Source of the DNA: Paenibacillus lutrae
GTDB lineage: Bacteria; Bacillota; Bacilli; Paenibacillales; NBRC-103111
Direction: 5' to 3'
Assembly: GCF_009757775.1 (NCBI RefSeq)
Contig: NZ_RHLK01000002.1
Span: forward strand, 316,113-380,112
Length of the DNA stretch: 64,000 bases
A model generated the notes under the pieces. That model saw only the letters and a program-made list of their open reading frames with translations, did not search any database and was not told the origin of the DNA. Below are positions 53,042 through 62,395 of the stretch, piece by piece. Every line of letters starts with the position of its first letter. Position 1 is the stretch's first letter. A program made the position numbers and the translations under genes.

Positions 53042-53092
53042 TTGATTTGTTACATATTGTATCTTATAATAATTTACAATACAGAATGTAAC
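53042..53092 (+). promoter_or_regulatory. Promoter with two inverted palindrome copies
   Basis: TTGATT (53042-53047), a 17-base spacer containing GTTACATATTGTATC (53049-53063), then consensus TATAAT (53065-53070), then AATACAGAATGTAAC (53078-53092) over the start site. The two copies are in opposite orientation and their centres are 29 bases apart. This is the same spacer-filling design as at 32827 and 34682. Confidence 0.65.
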
Positions 53093-53136
53093 AAGTTGCG
53101 ACAATAAGCATCAAATGAAGAGGGTGTAGAACGCGC

Positions 53137-53355
53137 ATGAAATCTTTGGATCTGGTCTATTGCATTCACTGTGGATCAATCGTTTCGCGGACGCAGGCAG
53201 ATAAGATTTTCAAAACCGGTTTTTACCGGGTGTCCATTCCGCTCGCCAGCTGCAAAAGCTGTGTGACTCCAAGCTCGAATTCGCATGCCAGCGGTACTTC
53301 ACAGCCTAATGGCCGTGCGGAGGATTATGTGGCGCCGCTTCCGTTAATGGCCTGA
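53137..53355 (+). CDS. Small protein with two Cys-x-x-Cys pairs
   Basis: A 72-residue protein with CIHC (9-12) and CKSC (39-42), a spacing suited to a zinc ribbon, followed by a polar Ser/Asn-rich tail. I do not recognise the family. It is read from a palindrome-bearing promoter like those of the polysaccharide locus, which suggests joint control, perhaps as a small regulator. AGAGGGTG lies ten bases upstream of the ATG. Confidence 0.6.
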   Translation: MKSLDLVYCIHCGSIVSRTQADKIFKTGFYRVSIPLASCKSCVTPSSNSHASGTSQPNGRAEDYVAPLPLMA

Positions 53356-53543
53356 GCAGCAGCCGTGTAACGAGTGCCGCGTTGGTTAAACAAGAGGAGA
53401 GATGGCATACCGCTAGACGGCATCCAAGCCGGAACCGTGGCCGTTGTATGCCTGCTTTATTTGATGCTGAGTATTACCTTGTTATCGGCAGGATTATGAT
53501 CGCTGTAATAGAATTGAGTGCTCCTGGTCGTTCTTCTTAGCAC

Positions 53544-53584
53544 AAAAACCGCTTCAGCCCCGAATAGGGCTGAGCGGTTTTTTA
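53544..53584. terminator. Terminator between the Cys-pair protein and DUF2621 gene
   Basis: AACCGCTTCAGCCC ... GGGCTGAGCGGTT stem flanked by A and T runs, usable from both sides. The rest of the ~330 bases between 53356 and 53688 shows nothing further that I can support. Confidence 0.85.
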
Positions 53585-53688
53585 TTGCGGGAAGAAGTAG
53601 GGCTATTCTTAGCGAGATATTCCACATGGGATTGATTAGCTCAGCTTGTAAGGGCTCCCCTATTATATAGAAGAAATAAGTCTGCGCA

Positions 53689-54123
53689 TCAGGTGTTAAA
53701 GAGGTGTTTGTAGGGCGCATAATCAATCTTTTCTTTCTCCAGAAAAACCATCAGGCTGCGGTAATCCCTCTTCGGGGTCGCAATGATGTAGCCTTTGATG
53801 CAGTGATCTCGGGTAACCTCGGATGCCTTCTCCTCAAGCGCCACCTCAGCGATCTTGGCTGCGATCGAATGTTTGGCAATATCACGGAAGGGTCCGGGTA
53901 CGGGAGAAACTAATTTGTTGAGAAAAGCCTTGGATTCATCCGTCCACATGTGACGGGACTTCTCGACATAATAATTCTGCCAGTCGAGCTTCGATTTTCC
54001 ATCTGCTTTGGGAAGAACTTTGAGGAACTTACGGAACATAAAAAATCCGCCGATCGCCATCATACCGAGCAGCACGAAGGGCCATATGCTAATAAACCAC
54101 ATAAACAAAGAATTGTTGTTCAT
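53689..54123 (-). CDS. DUF2621 family membrane protein
   Basis: The 144-residue protein has one N-terminal membrane segment (about 8-31, WFISIWPFVLLGMMAIGGFF) and a cytoplasmic domain with SKLDWQNYYVEKSRHMW and EEKASEVTRDHCIKGYI. It resembles B. subtilis YneK (DUF2621), of unknown function. AGAGGTGA precedes the ATG on the minus strand. It stands alone, divergent from the DNase IV gene. Confidence 0.75.
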   Translation of the reverse strand: MNNNSLFMWFISIWPFVLLGMMAIGGFFMFRKFLKVLPKADGKSKLDWQNYYVEKSRHMWTDESKAFLNKLVSPVPGPFRDIAKHSIAAKIAEVALEEKASEVTRDHCIKGYIIATPKRDYRSLMVFLEKEKIDYAPYKHLFNT

Positions 54124-54282
54124 GGAAAAAGTTCACCTCTACACGATTATATCCGCGGGCAGCGAGTTTATACTTGTGTGAGCCGCTCAACAGATACTTG
54201 AAATTATACCTTATTTCTGGCTTTCTTGCGATATTGCCTGTAAAATAGGGTGAAAAGAATTTACAAAGCAAGGAGCCTTATT

Positions 54283-55410
54283 ATGATAAAAATCGGTTCA
54301 CACGTTTCGTTTTCCGACAAAGGACTACTAAACGCGGCCCAGGAAGCCGTATCTTACGGCTCCGGCACGTTTATGATTTATACAGGAGCACCTCAGAATA
54401 CACGACGGAAGCCTATCGAGACTCAGTTTGTCGAAGAGGGACAAGCCCTGATGCAGGAGCATGGAATCGGCGAGATCGTCGTGCATGCCCCTTATATTAT
54501 TAATCTGGGTTCCTACAAAGACAACACGTACGAGCTCGCCGTTCAATTTCTACAGGACGAAATCCGCCGCACCGACTATCTGGGCGTCAACAATATCGTC
54601 CTGCACCCGGGCGCATTTACGGATAAAGATGCCGAATACGGACTTGCCCGCATTTCAGAGGGACTGAATGAAGTGCTTGAAGGGATCAAGGACACGAAGG
54701 TTCATATTGCGCTTGAGACGATGGCTGGCAAAGGCACCGAGATGGGCCGCAGCTTCGAGGAAATCGCGCAGATCATCGACAAGGTCGATAATAACGGCCG
54801 CCTGACCGTTTGTCTCGATACCTGCCACATTCATGACGCAGGCTATGACATCGTCAATGACCTGGACGGCGTGCTGGATCAATTCGACCGTACCGTAGGA
54901 CTTGAGCGCATCGGCGTCGTTCACCTGAACGACAGCAAGAACCGCCGCGGCGCTTCCAAAGACCGGCATGCTCCGGTAGGAGCGGGCTGGATTGGTTTTG
55001 AAGCGATGAACCGCGTGGTCCATCACGAGAAGCTGCGTCACCTGCCGCTGATTCTCGAGACGCCTTGGATCGGTAAAGACGCCAAGACACAGCGTCCGAT
55101 GTACGAGATCGAGATCGCGATGCTGAGCGGGACCGTGCTGAGCCGTTTCGGCGAATCGTTCGGTGAGGACCTGGAGCGTCTGACTTTCTTTTTCGACAAG
55201 AAAGAAGTGGACCCGCGTGAGTTTGTCCTGTCTACATGGGCTTTGCTCAAAGACGATGCCAAGGCCAAAAAAGCGGACGGCCGCGAGCCGATGGAACGCC
55301 TCTACGATATGATCGCAGAAGAGCGTCTCTTCCCGGAATTGACCGAAGAGCAGATCAATCACCGCCTGACCGCGTGGCTTGCCGGTAAAGAATTGCTTAA
55401 ATCTTTGTAA
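54283..55410 (+). CDS. nfo: Deoxyribonuclease IV (AP endonuclease)
   Basis: This TIM-barrel zinc enzyme cuts DNA at abasic sites in base excision repair. Metal-binding blocks are visible in order: [55 protein letters not shown] and [11 protein letters not shown]. At 375 residues it is longer than the ~280-300 of E. coli or B. subtilis enzymes; the extra ~80 residues form a charged, helical C-terminus ([20 protein letters not shown] ...). ATG 54283 follows AAGGAG; the frame is open from 54250. Confidence 0.94.
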   Translation: MIKIGSHVSFSDKGLLNAAQEAVSYGSGTFMIYTGAPQNTRRKPIETQFVEEGQALMQEHGIGEIVVHAPYIINLGSYKDNTYELAVQFLQDEIRRTDYLGVNNIVLHPGAFTDKDAEYGLARISEGLNEVLEGIKDTKVHIALETMAGKGTEMGRSFEEIAQIIDKVDNNGRLTVCLDTCHIHDAGYDIVNDLDGVLDQFDRTVGLERIGVVHLNDSKNRRGASKDRHAPVGAGWIGFEAMNRVVHHEKLRHLPLILETPWIGKDAKTQRPMYEIEIAMLSGTVLSRFGESFGEDLERLTFFFDKKEVDPREFVLSTWALLKDDAKAKKADGREPMERLYDMIAEERLFPELTEEQINHRLTAWLAGKELLKSL

Positions 55411-55474
55411 GTCCAGATTCAGGCCCCGCGCCTGATGAACAATTAAGCATAGGAATAAAGGAGCTTGCGTAATT

Positions 55475-56365
55475 ATGGTTGATATAAAAGCATCCGGCGC
55501 GTCCGGTAATCATAACCGAGGCAGAATGCTGATTTCCTGCCCGGACCGGCCGGGAATTGTCGCGGCGGTATCCAAATTTCTGTCCGGGTATGGCGCTAAT
55601 ATCGTGCAATCGGACCAGTACACAATGGACCCGGAAGGCGGGATGTTTTTTATCCGCATCGCGTTCGACTTAACGGACCTGGAGAATCGCCAGGAGAAGC
55701 TGAAGCAGGATTTTGCAGAGGTAGCGGCTGAATTCTCCATGGAATGGAGCCTGTCGCTGGCCAGCCGCAGAAAACGCCTTGCCATCTTCGTATCCAAGGA
55801 AGATCACTGCCTTCTGGAGCTGCTCTGGCACTGGCGCGCCGGCGACCTGGATGCGGACATTGCCATGGTCATCAGCAATCATCCGGATATGGAGTCGCTC
55901 GTAGAATCCTTCGGCATTCCGTATTATCACATACCGGTAACGGCGGACACCAAGGCGGAAGTGGAGAAGCGCCACCTGGAGCTGATGAAGGATCAGGTGG
56001 ACCTGGTTATTCTGGCGAGATACATGCAGATCATACCCCCGTCCTTTATTGAGCGGTATCATAACCGGATTATTAATATCCATCATTCTTTCTTGCCAGC
56101 TTTCGTGGGCGCCAAGCCTTATGCCCAAGCGCAAAACCGCGGCGTGAAGCTCATTGGAGCGACGGCTCATTACGTAACGGAAGAGCTGGATGGCGGCCCT
56201 ATTATCGAGCAGGACGTTCAGCGTGTGAGTCACCGCGATAATGTCGATGATCTGAAGCGCATTGGCCGTCATATTGAGCGTACGGTGCTGGCGCGTGCAG
56301 TTTCCCTGCATACAGAAGACCGTATTCTCGTTCATCAGAACAAGACCGTCGTTTTCAGCAAATAA
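55475..56365 (+). CDS. purU: Formyltetrahydrofolate deformylase
   Basis: This enzyme hydrolyses 10-formyl-THF to formate and THF, balancing one-carbon pools. It has an N-terminal ACT domain (about 10-90, MLISCPDRPGIVAAVSKFL) and a formyltransferase-like catalytic domain (about 95-296) with NIHHSFLPAFVGAKPY and GATAHYVTEELDGGPI, which hold the catalytic Asn/His/Asp. The 296-residue length is typical. Confidence 0.95.
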   Translation: MVDIKASGASGNHNRGRMLISCPDRPGIVAAVSKFLSGYGANIVQSDQYTMDPEGGMFFIRIAFDLTDLENRQEKLKQDFAEVAAEFSMEWSLSLASRRKRLAIFVSKEDHCLLELLWHWRAGDLDADIAMVISNHPDMESLVESFGIPYYHIPVTADTKAEVEKRHLELMKDQVDLVILARYMQIIPPSFIERYHNRIINIHHSFLPAFVGAKPYAQAQNRGVKLIGATAHYVTEELDGGPIIEQDVQRVSHRDNVDDLKRIGRHIERTVLARAVSLHTEDRILVHQNKTVVFSK

Positions 56366-56383
56366 CTTATATGTCGGCTCAAG

Positions 56384-56424
56384 CAAGCACGCCCTTATCG
56401 GAAGACGGGGCGTGCTTGTCTTTT
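56384..56424 (+). terminator. Terminator of purU
   Basis: AAGCACGCCC ... GGGGCGTGCTT stem followed by GTCTTTT, 20 bases after purU. Confidence 0.85.
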
Positions 56425-56471
56425 AGGAACCGGTTTGACTTGTTGGCCGTAAAATTTAAAAGCACACAGAC

Positions 56472-56512
56472 ACCAAAGACCCCGCTAAGTTTATACCTTA
56501 CCGGGGTCTTTT
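56472..56512. terminator. Probable terminator of the minus-strand membrane gene
   Basis: AAAGACCCCG ... CGGGGTCTTT with a 17-base loop, flanked by A and T runs. It lies between convergent purU and the gene at 56580. Confidence 0.7.
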
Positions 56513-56579
56513 GGCGCTTAAATCCGTGGCCAGTCCCTGCTCGTTGAAGCTCAATCAGCCTCCGCGATCATCCCAGGGA

Positions 56580-57029
56580 TCATTTGCGCGGTCCGCTCAT
56601 GATGCGTCCAAGCAAGCCCAGCAGCAGGCCATAGATGAGATGGCCGGCAACCCACCAGACGAGCGCAGCTCCGTCACTCAGCTCGGGTGTCCGGGCTGAC
56701 AGCAGCGTCAGCGGGACGAATAGCGGGACAGGGACAAGGCCGAGCAGAAGCCCCGGCAGCCAGGGCCGGGAGTATCTTCTGAGCAGCACGGCGAAGGCCG
56801 CACCCAGACCGAGAGAGACGGCAAGATGCAGGGAGAATTCGAACCATTCCGGCAGGTCCTTTTGGAAGCCCGGAATAAAGTCGACATTGAGCAGGAGTGT
56901 GTACACACGGGTAAATTGGTAGAACTCGACCGTTTTGAACATGAGGCCGAGAATAATTCCGGGAACCAGACCGTAAATAAGTATTTGGCTCCAAAGAGCC
57001 GGTTGTAAATGGGCCGGGACCTTTTTCAT
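56580..57029 (-). CDS. Multi-pass membrane protein of unknown function
   Basis: The protein (149 residues from this start) has four hydrophobic segments (IYGLVPGIILGLMF near the start; FSLHLAVSLGLGAAFAVLL; WLPGLLLGLVPVPLFVPLTL; LVWWVAGHLIYGLLLGLLG). It resembles YqhR-like small membrane proteins of Bacillales, but I am not sure of the family. The ATG at 57029 is preceded by AGAAGGAG on the minus strand; the frame is open to 57092 (170 residues). It is divergent from the transketolase gene. Confidence 0.7.
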   Translation of the reverse strand: MKKVPAHLQPALWSQILIYGLVPGIILGLMFKTVEFYQFTRVYTLLLNVDFIPGFQKDLPEWFEFSLHLAVSLGLGAAFAVLLRRYSRPWLPGLLLGLVPVPLFVPLTLLSARTPELSDGAALVWWVAGHLIYGLLLGLLGRIMSGPRK

Positions 57030-57176
57030 TGAAAAACCGCTCCTTCTGCTGGTGGGTTTCTTAGAGAGTATCCGTTGAAGAGGATTACGCAATTTGTTTG
57101 CGGTTTCGAATTTTATCTTTATAATGGAGAGAATAGCAATAGTATACCACGAGACTTTTAATAGGAGGATTTACAC

Positions 57177-59198
57177 ATGCCTGCAAGCAATACGACTATT
57201 CAGCAACTTGCTGTACACACGATCCGTACGCTCGGTATCGATGCGATTGAGAAAGCTAATTCCGGTCATCCCGGTATCGTTATGGGAGCCGCTCCAATGG
57301 CTTATACTTTGTTCGCGCACCAGATGAAACATAACCCGCAGAACCCGTCATGGATCAATCGTGACCGTTTTGTTTTGTCCGCAGGACACGGTTCTATGCT
57401 GCTCTACGCTATTCTGCATCTGACCGGATATGATCTTCCGATGGAAGAGATCAAGAACTTCCGCCAATGGGGAAGTCTGACTCCAGGACACCCGGAATTC
57501 GGCCACACGGCAGGTGTTGACGCAACGACCGGACCGCTCGGACAAGGGATCGGGATGGCAGTCGGTATGGCGATGGCTGAAGCGCACCTGGGCGGTCTCT
57601 ATAACCGTGATAACTTCCCGGTTATTGATCACTATACCTATGCAATCTGCGGTGACGGCGACATGATGGAAGGCGTGGCTTCCGAGGCGGTCTCTCTAGC
57701 GGCTACACTGAAGCTGGGCAAGCTTATCGTGATGTACGATTCCAACGATATTTCACTCGATGGCGATCTGCATGTATCTTTCACAGAGAACGTACATAAG
57801 CGCTTTGAAGCCTACGGCTGGCAGGTTATCCGCGTAGAGGAGCAGAACGATCTCGATGCTCTGAACCGTGCGGTTGAAGAAGCCAAAGCGGATACGACCC
57901 GCCCGACTCTGATCGAAGTGAAAACGACGATCGGTTATGGCAGCCCGAACAAAGGCGGCATCGGCGGTCATGGAGGCACACACGGTTCACCGCTTGGACT
58001 GGATGAAGTGAAACTGACCAAAGAATTCTACGGCTGGTCATTCGAAGAAGATTTCCACGTGCCTGCCGAAGTTCGTGAGCATTATGCAGCTGTGAAGGAA
58101 AGAGGCGTTCAAGCCGAGCAAGAATGGACGAGCCTCTTCGAAGACTACCGCAAAGCCTACCCTGAACTTGCCGAGCAGTTTGAACTGGGCCAAAGCGGCA
58201 AGCTGCCGGAAGGCTGGGATAAAGACCTGCCGGTGTATACGCCGCAAGACAAGGCGATTGCAACCCGCGCAGCGTCCGGTAATGCACTGAACGCAATCGC
58301 CAAGAATATTCCTTACTTCTTCGGCGGATCGGCCGACCTTGCAAGTTCCAACAATACCGAAATCAAAGGCGCAGCGATTTTCAATGCCGAGAACTATGCC
58401 GGCCGCAACATCTGGTTCGGCGTGCGTGAGTTCGGCATGGGAACCGCTCTGAACGGCATCAGTCTGCACGGCGGTCTTCGTGTATATGGAGCTACGTTCT
58501 TCGTATTCTCGGATTACCTGCGTCCAGCGATCCGTCTGGCTGCCCTGATGAAGCAGCCGGTCGTTTATGTCTTCACGCATGACAGCATCGGCGTCGGCGA
58601 AGACGGACCGACCCATGAGCCGGTCGAACAACTGGCGGCGCTTCGCGTGATCCCGGGCATGACTGTTCTCCGTCCGGCGGACGGCAACGAGACATCCGAA
58701 GCATGGCGCTATGCGGTTGAGAACCAGGAAGGCCCGGTAGCTCTAATCCTGACCCGTCAGAACTTGCCGCAGCTTGAAGGTACAGCCCAATACGCACGTG
58801 AGCAGTTCACTAAAGGCGCGTATGTGGTATCGGATGCACCGAATGGTCAGCCGGATGCCCTGATTCTCGCAACCGGTTCTGAGGTTCAGCACGGTGTAGC
58901 GGCTCAGAAATTGCTGGCTGAAGAAGGCATCCACGTTCGTGTAGTCAGCATGCCTAGCTGGGAGCTTTTCGAGAAGCAGTCACAGGAATACAAAGATTCC
59001 GTCCTGCTTCCGAATGTCAAGAAGCGTCTTGGCGTAGAAATGGCTTACCCGCTTGGATGGGAACGCTATGTGGGAGACGAAGGTTCCATCCTTGCCATCT
59101 CCACATTCGGTGCTTCCGCGCCTGGCGACCTGCTTATCAAGGAATTCGGATTTACAGCAGAGAACGTCGCTTCCCGCGTCAAAGACCTGCTTAAATAA
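57177..59198 (+). CDS. tkt: Transketolase
   Basis: This 673-residue thiamine-diphosphate enzyme moves two-carbon units between ketoses and aldoses in the pentose phosphate pathway. The ThDP motif GDGDMMEG (near 156) ends in [10 protein letters not shown], the N-terminal substrate His is in [14 protein letters not shown], and the pyrimidine-domain signature is [20 protein letters not shown]. The strong RBS AGGAGG precedes the ATG. The window ends with pgi, another sugar-phosphate gene, but they are not in one operon. Confidence 0.97.
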   Translation: MPASNTTIQQLAVHTIRTLGIDAIEKANSGHPGIVMGAAPMAYTLFAHQMKHNPQNPSWINRDRFVLSAGHGSMLLYAILHLTGYDLPMEEIKNFRQWGSLTPGHPEFGHTAGVDATTGPLGQGIGMAVGMAMAEAHLGGLYNRDNFPVIDHYTYAICGDGDMMEGVASEAVSLAATLKLGKLIVMYDSNDISLDGDLHVSFTENVHKRFEAYGWQVIRVEEQNDLDALNRAVEEAKADTTRPTLIEVKTTIGYGSPNKGGIGGHGGTHGSPLGLDEVKLTKEFYGWSFEEDFHVPAEVREHYAAVKERGVQAEQEWTSLFEDYRKAYPELAEQFELGQSGKLPEGWDKDLPVYTPQDKAIATRAASGNALNAIAKNIPYFFGGSADLASSNNTEIKGAAIFNAENYAGRNIWFGVREFGMGTALNGISLHGGLRVYGATFFVFSDYLRPAIRLAALMKQPVVYVFTHDSIGVGEDGPTHEPVEQLAALRVIPGMTVLRPADGNETSEAWRYAVENQEGPVALILTRQNLPQLEGTAQYAREQFTKGAYVVSDAPNGQPDALILATGSEVQHGVAAQKLLAEEGIHVRVVSMPSWELFEKQSQEYKDSVLLPNVKKRLGVEMAYPLGWERYVGDEGSILAISTFGASAPGDLLIKEFGFTAENVASRVKDLLK

Positions 59199-59274
59199 AT
59201 AGGGTAATGCACCGGGGGCGGTCCTGTCATAGGCCGTCCTTCCGTGCATCCGCTCATCATGAGGAGGAGAAAGT

Positions 59275-59592
59275 ATGTCTAAGTTTGAAAATGTAACGGT
59301 AATCAAGCAAGCGAATGTATACTTTGATGGAAAAGTGACGAGCCGTGCGGTTATTTTCGGGGACGGCACTAAAAAAACACTCGGAATTATGCTGCCGGGT
59401 GAGTATGAATTCGGTACGGATGCCAAAGAAATTATGGAGATTCTAGCCGGAGATCTGCGCGTTCTTCTGCCGGGCAGTTCGGAATGGATCGAAATACAGG
59501 GCCAAGGCGAGTTTACAGTGCCGGCCAACGCCAAATTTAAGCTGGAAATCCGTACGGTGACGGACTATTGCTGCTCCTACATTGCGGAGTAA
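59275..59592 (+). CDS. ppnP: Pyrimidine/purine nucleoside phosphorylase
   Basis: A 105-residue single-cupin protein of the PpnP (YaiE/DUF1255) family, which phosphorolyses various nucleosides to base and ribose-1-phosphate. Characteristic segments are [26 protein letters not shown] and [16 protein letters not shown]. It lies 76 bases after tkt with its own GAGGAGG site; ribose-1-phosphate use links it to the pentose phosphate pathway. Confidence 0.92.
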   Translation: MSKFENVTVIKQANVYFDGKVTSRAVIFGDGTKKTLGIMLPGEYEFGTDAKEIMEILAGDLRVLLPGSSEWIEIQGQGEFTVPANAKFKLEIRTVTDYCCSYIAE

Positions 59593-59906
59593 CAACAACT
59601 GTTAACACGGTATTGGCCGAGATTGATCCCATACAAATTGCTAGGTCTACACCGGCGCAGTTGCACAAACAACTTGATATTCTTGGCATTCTCCCGATTT
59701 CCGTGAATACATAATTCGTGAACACACAATTTCCGTGCATACAAAGAGCCCTCTCAGACTTATGGTCAAGCCCCAATATTGTAGACAATGAAAAAAGCCC
59801 TATGAACTGAACTGTTTAATGACAAAGCGGCAGACCATATTCTGGTCCGCCGCTTCAATGATTGAACTATCGTTCCCAGTTAGTTGAAGGTACATGGATC
59901 TGTATT
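59593..59906. other. Non-coding stretch with a hairpin
   Basis: About 310 bases without a supportable gene. The one feature is a stem AAGCGGCAGACC ... GGTCCGCCGCTT (59826-59856) with a bulged pair, perhaps the 3' end signal of the minus-strand oxidoreductase gene, although its T tract is poor. Confidence 0.5.
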
Positions 59907-60638
59907 TTATGAATTGAATACTTCTCTATTTGCTTTAACAACATCATTAATGGAAAATGTACCACCTGAAGCTACCAGCTTTTCCATCACCTTATCGCGC
60001 AGAAATGGTGCTTTTTCTTTATTCGCTTTAGTTAAGGCTATGGTTAGTTGCTCTTTTGTAAGTTCGGTGCAGTACGCAGGGGTTCCTGGCTGTTGTCTCC
60101 ACGAATCGCTTAAAGAACCACTATCTACAGAGTCGAAGCCTAGATCGTTTGCGATACCCATAATTATTTGTTTATGGGATAGGTCATCACCAGCAATCGC
60201 TATGGCAATGCGTCCATGAGTCCCTTCGGGAGTTCCATGATGTTCTAACGTATAGGCTAAGAAATTGTTGAAAGCTTTAATGATAGGTCTACCTAAATGT
60301 TTGGATACCCAAACACTTTCAACCATCCCGTTCTCAATTTCTTCGATTTTACCGCTCATTTGAGGATAATAATTTGAAGTGTCTACAACGACTACTTCCT
60401 CCCCAACTTTATCTATAATGTTGCGAATGCTTGGTAACGCGTGGAAAGGGATCGATGTTATAAGAACATCAATATTTTTAATCACATCTTCTACAATCAC
60501 AGGTGTTCCTGTAAGATTTTTCCCTTCCAAGCGTTCAATCCCACGAGCATCTGCAATCTTGACATCATGTCTATTATCAACCAATTTTTTCGCAATATTA
60601 GATCCAATTGGTCCTGCACCTATAATTCCAAATCTCAT
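59907..60638 (-). CDS. NAD(P)-binding oxidoreductase, F420-dependent NADP reductase-like
   Basis: The 243-residue protein has the N-terminal Rossmann motif GIIGAGPIGSNIAKKLV and a P-loop-like region NRHDVKIADARG, as in the NADPH:F420 reductase (NADP_oxidoreductase, coenzyme F420-type) family. Firmicutes lack F420 as a rule, so it probably reduces another substrate with NAD(P)H. GGAGGAAAGG precedes the ATG. It is AT-rich and divergent from an HxlR regulator, the usual set-up for electrophile- or redox-responsive genes. Confidence 0.8.
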   Translation of the reverse strand: MRFGIIGAGPIGSNIAKKLVDNRHDVKIADARGIERLEGKNLTGTPVIVEDVIKNIDVLITSIPFHALPSIRNIIDKVGEEVVVVDTSNYYPQMSGKIEEIENGMVESVWVSKHLGRPIIKAFNNFLAYTLEHHGTPEGTHGRIAIAIAGDDLSHKQIIMGIANDLGFDSVDSGSLSDSWRQQPGTPAYCTELTKEQLTIALTKANKEKAPFLRDKVMEKLVASGGTFSINDVVKANREVFNS

Positions 60639-60688
60639 TTCCTTTCCTCCAATATCCTATTTTAGGGTCCCCTGATTGAGTAATCTGT

Positions 60689-60764
60689 GTACATGTACTA
60701 ATATATATACGTTGCTCGGAAATTTGAAGAAGGCAATTAAAATTGACATAGTACACTTTTTCGT
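60689..60764. promoter_or_regulatory. Divergent regulatory region with GTAC inverted repeats
   Basis: GTACATGTAC (60689-60698) and GTAC-N8-GTAC (about 60751-60766), the latter directly after TTGACA (60743-60748). GTAC-based inverted repeats are typical of HxlR-family operators, so the HxlR protein probably controls both divergent genes here. A clear -10 is not visible after the second repeat. Confidence 0.5.
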
Positions 60765-60792
60765 ACCTAACAGCAGAAATGAGTTGACTAAG

Positions 60793-61152
60793 GTGTCTAG
60801 AATAAATGAAGATGGATTTAGTGAAGAATGTAAGAACGATCATAGAGAGGTATATGGCATCGCCTACACTCAAAACATACTTTCGGGACGTTGGAAGTAT
60901 CTAATACTTTGGTTTTTAAAGTTTAACCCGCATCGATATAATGAAATTAAGACACGTTTATGGGGACTTTCACAAGGATCCCTAACAAAACAACTTCGAG
61001 AACTAGAAGCGGATGGCTTAATTAATCGCAAAATTTATCCAGAGGTTCCTCCGCGTGTTGAATATTCATTAACATTAAAAGGAGAGGAATTAATTCCTAT
61101 TATTGATTTAATGGAAGAATTCGGGAAGAAGTTTGGGGATAAAATAGATTAA
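60793..61152 (+). CDS. HxlR family transcriptional regulator
   Basis: A winged-helix regulator of about 119 residues: TQNILSGRWKYLILWFLK, RYNEIKTRLWGLSQGSLTKQ and the wing RKIYPEVPPRVEYSLTLKG. One Cys (EECKND) near the N-terminus could be a redox sensor as in HypR/YodB-type proteins. The frame is open from TTG 60676, but that lies upstream of the likely promoter. I prefer GTG 60793 (or TTG 60784), which gives the family's usual length. Neither has a strong RBS. Confidence 0.82.
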   Translation: MSRINEDGFSEECKNDHREVYGIAYTQNILSGRWKYLILWFLKFNPHRYNEIKTRLWGLSQGSLTKQLRELEADGLINRKIYPEVPPRVEYSLTLKGEELIPIIDLMEEFGKKFGDKID

Positions 61153-61254
61153 CCGAAATTGGACATCTTAAATTAATCTGCCCGTTAGCTTAGTGAAGTC
61201 CAGTCTAACATTTGATTTATGTCTAATACTCATGCTGTAAATTGTAGTCGATAC

Positions 61255-62130
61255 TCAATTGGCGTCTGTTGTTTTAATTTGTATTCGTTCATTATTGTAA
61301 AATCGAATGAGCTCCTCAATTCGTTGTTGAGCCTCGCTAATTGAACTAATATCATAGGGGTAGAGTGCTTCCGTTTTCAGATGCGAGAAAAAACTCTCCA
61401 TTGCGGCGTTGTCTATACAATTGCCCCGACGTGACATGCTGATTTGAGCGCCGACCTTAGGTAGTAGATCGTGGTATTCGTGGGACGTATATTGGGAACC
61501 CTGGTCGCTATGAACGATTAGATCAGCTATCTTACCAGAAGCATCCTTGTGTTGTTTAAAAGCTTTTGCAAAGGTGTTCAGCACCAACTCATTGTCATTT
61601 CTAGTGCTTATATGAAACGCTACAATATCATTCCCACACAAATCTTTTATGGCAGACAGATAGAGACGCTGCTCCCCAACGCGGTATTGTGTGATATCTG
61701 TAACCCATTTAAGGTTTGGTTTTGTAGCAGTGAATTCTCGATCCAAGAGGTTTGGAGATACTCTGCCATCTGATTGCGCGGTTTGATAATTATTAAAATA
61801 GGGACGTTTAACACGAATGATAGATCTAATACCCATTTCTTGCATCAGACGTAATACTTTCTTATGATTCACCTTTTCATTGTACTGACGTTCTAACTCA
61901 CCTTGGATTCTCCTATAGCCGTACGTTCGCTCACGCTGTAGATAAATCGCCTTTATCCGCTGCTTGATTACGCCATCAGGGTCTGCTTGCTTACGCTTAA
62001 GATATCGATAGTATGCGCTCCTCCATACATCAAGTAATTCACATAGCAGAGTCACTGGGTAAAAATCAGATAACTCCTCGATAATTGCATACTTGCCTTT
62101 CACACCTCCCGTTTCCAGATTTCTAAGCAC
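61255..62130 (-). CDS. IS3-family transposase OrfB (DDE integrase)
   Basis: The 291-residue rve-type catalytic subunit has the HTH_21 segment (RAYYRYLKRKQADPDG-like, here SAYYRYLKRK), the first Asp in WVTDITQY, the second in VHSDQGSQYTS and the Glu in AMESFFSHLKTE. It starts at GTG overlapping the end of OrfA by eight bases. In most IS3 elements OrfB is made by -1 frameshifting from OrfA, but here OrfB lies in the +1 frame. Confidence 0.92.
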   Translation of the reverse strand: MLRNLETGGVKGKYAIIEELSDFYPVTLLCELLDVWRSAYYRYLKRKQADPDGVIKQRIKAIYLQRERTYGYRRIQGELERQYNEKVNHKKVLRLMQEMGIRSIIRVKRPYFNNYQTAQSDGRVSPNLLDREFTATKPNLKWVTDITQYRVGEQRLYLSAIKDLCGNDIVAFHISTRNDNELVLNTFAKAFKQHKDASGKIADLIVHSDQGSQYTSHEYHDLLPKVGAQISMSRRGNCIDNAAMESFFSHLKTEALYPYDISSISEAQQRIEELIRFYNNERIQIKTTDAN

Positions 62131-62395
62131 TTTTTAGTACCTTATTCTCCCGTTGAAGTTGTTGGTTGTAACGATCCTTATTTATATACTCTTCTCGGCG
62201 GCCTCTGTTATCCAATAATCCGTATTCGCCTTGTTTCCTGAATTTATACCCCCATTTACGAACTCTATCTTTATCTTGTATTCCATACTTTTCTGTAATC
62301 TGCTTGTACGTCCATTTATCCTCCTCGTGTAAACGAACGGCTTCTTTCCTAACTTCATTTGAATACAATTTATTCGTTTGCTCTCTTTTCCTCAT
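62123..62395 (-). CDS. IS3-family transposase OrfA (HTH)
   Basis: A 90-residue helix-turn-helix protein that binds the IS ends: YSNEVRKEAVRLHEEDKWTY, KQITEKYGIQDKDRVRKW, and a C-terminal leucine-zipper-like helix NQQLQRENKVLKSA. It ends at TAG just after a run of five A residues (CTAAAAAGTG), where a frameshift signal A6G would be expected. Confidence 0.88.
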   Translation of the reverse strand: MRKREQTNKLYSNEVRKEAVRLHEEDKWTYKQITEKYGIQDKDRVRKWGYKFRKQGEYGLLDNRGRREEYINKDRYNQQLQRENKVLKSA

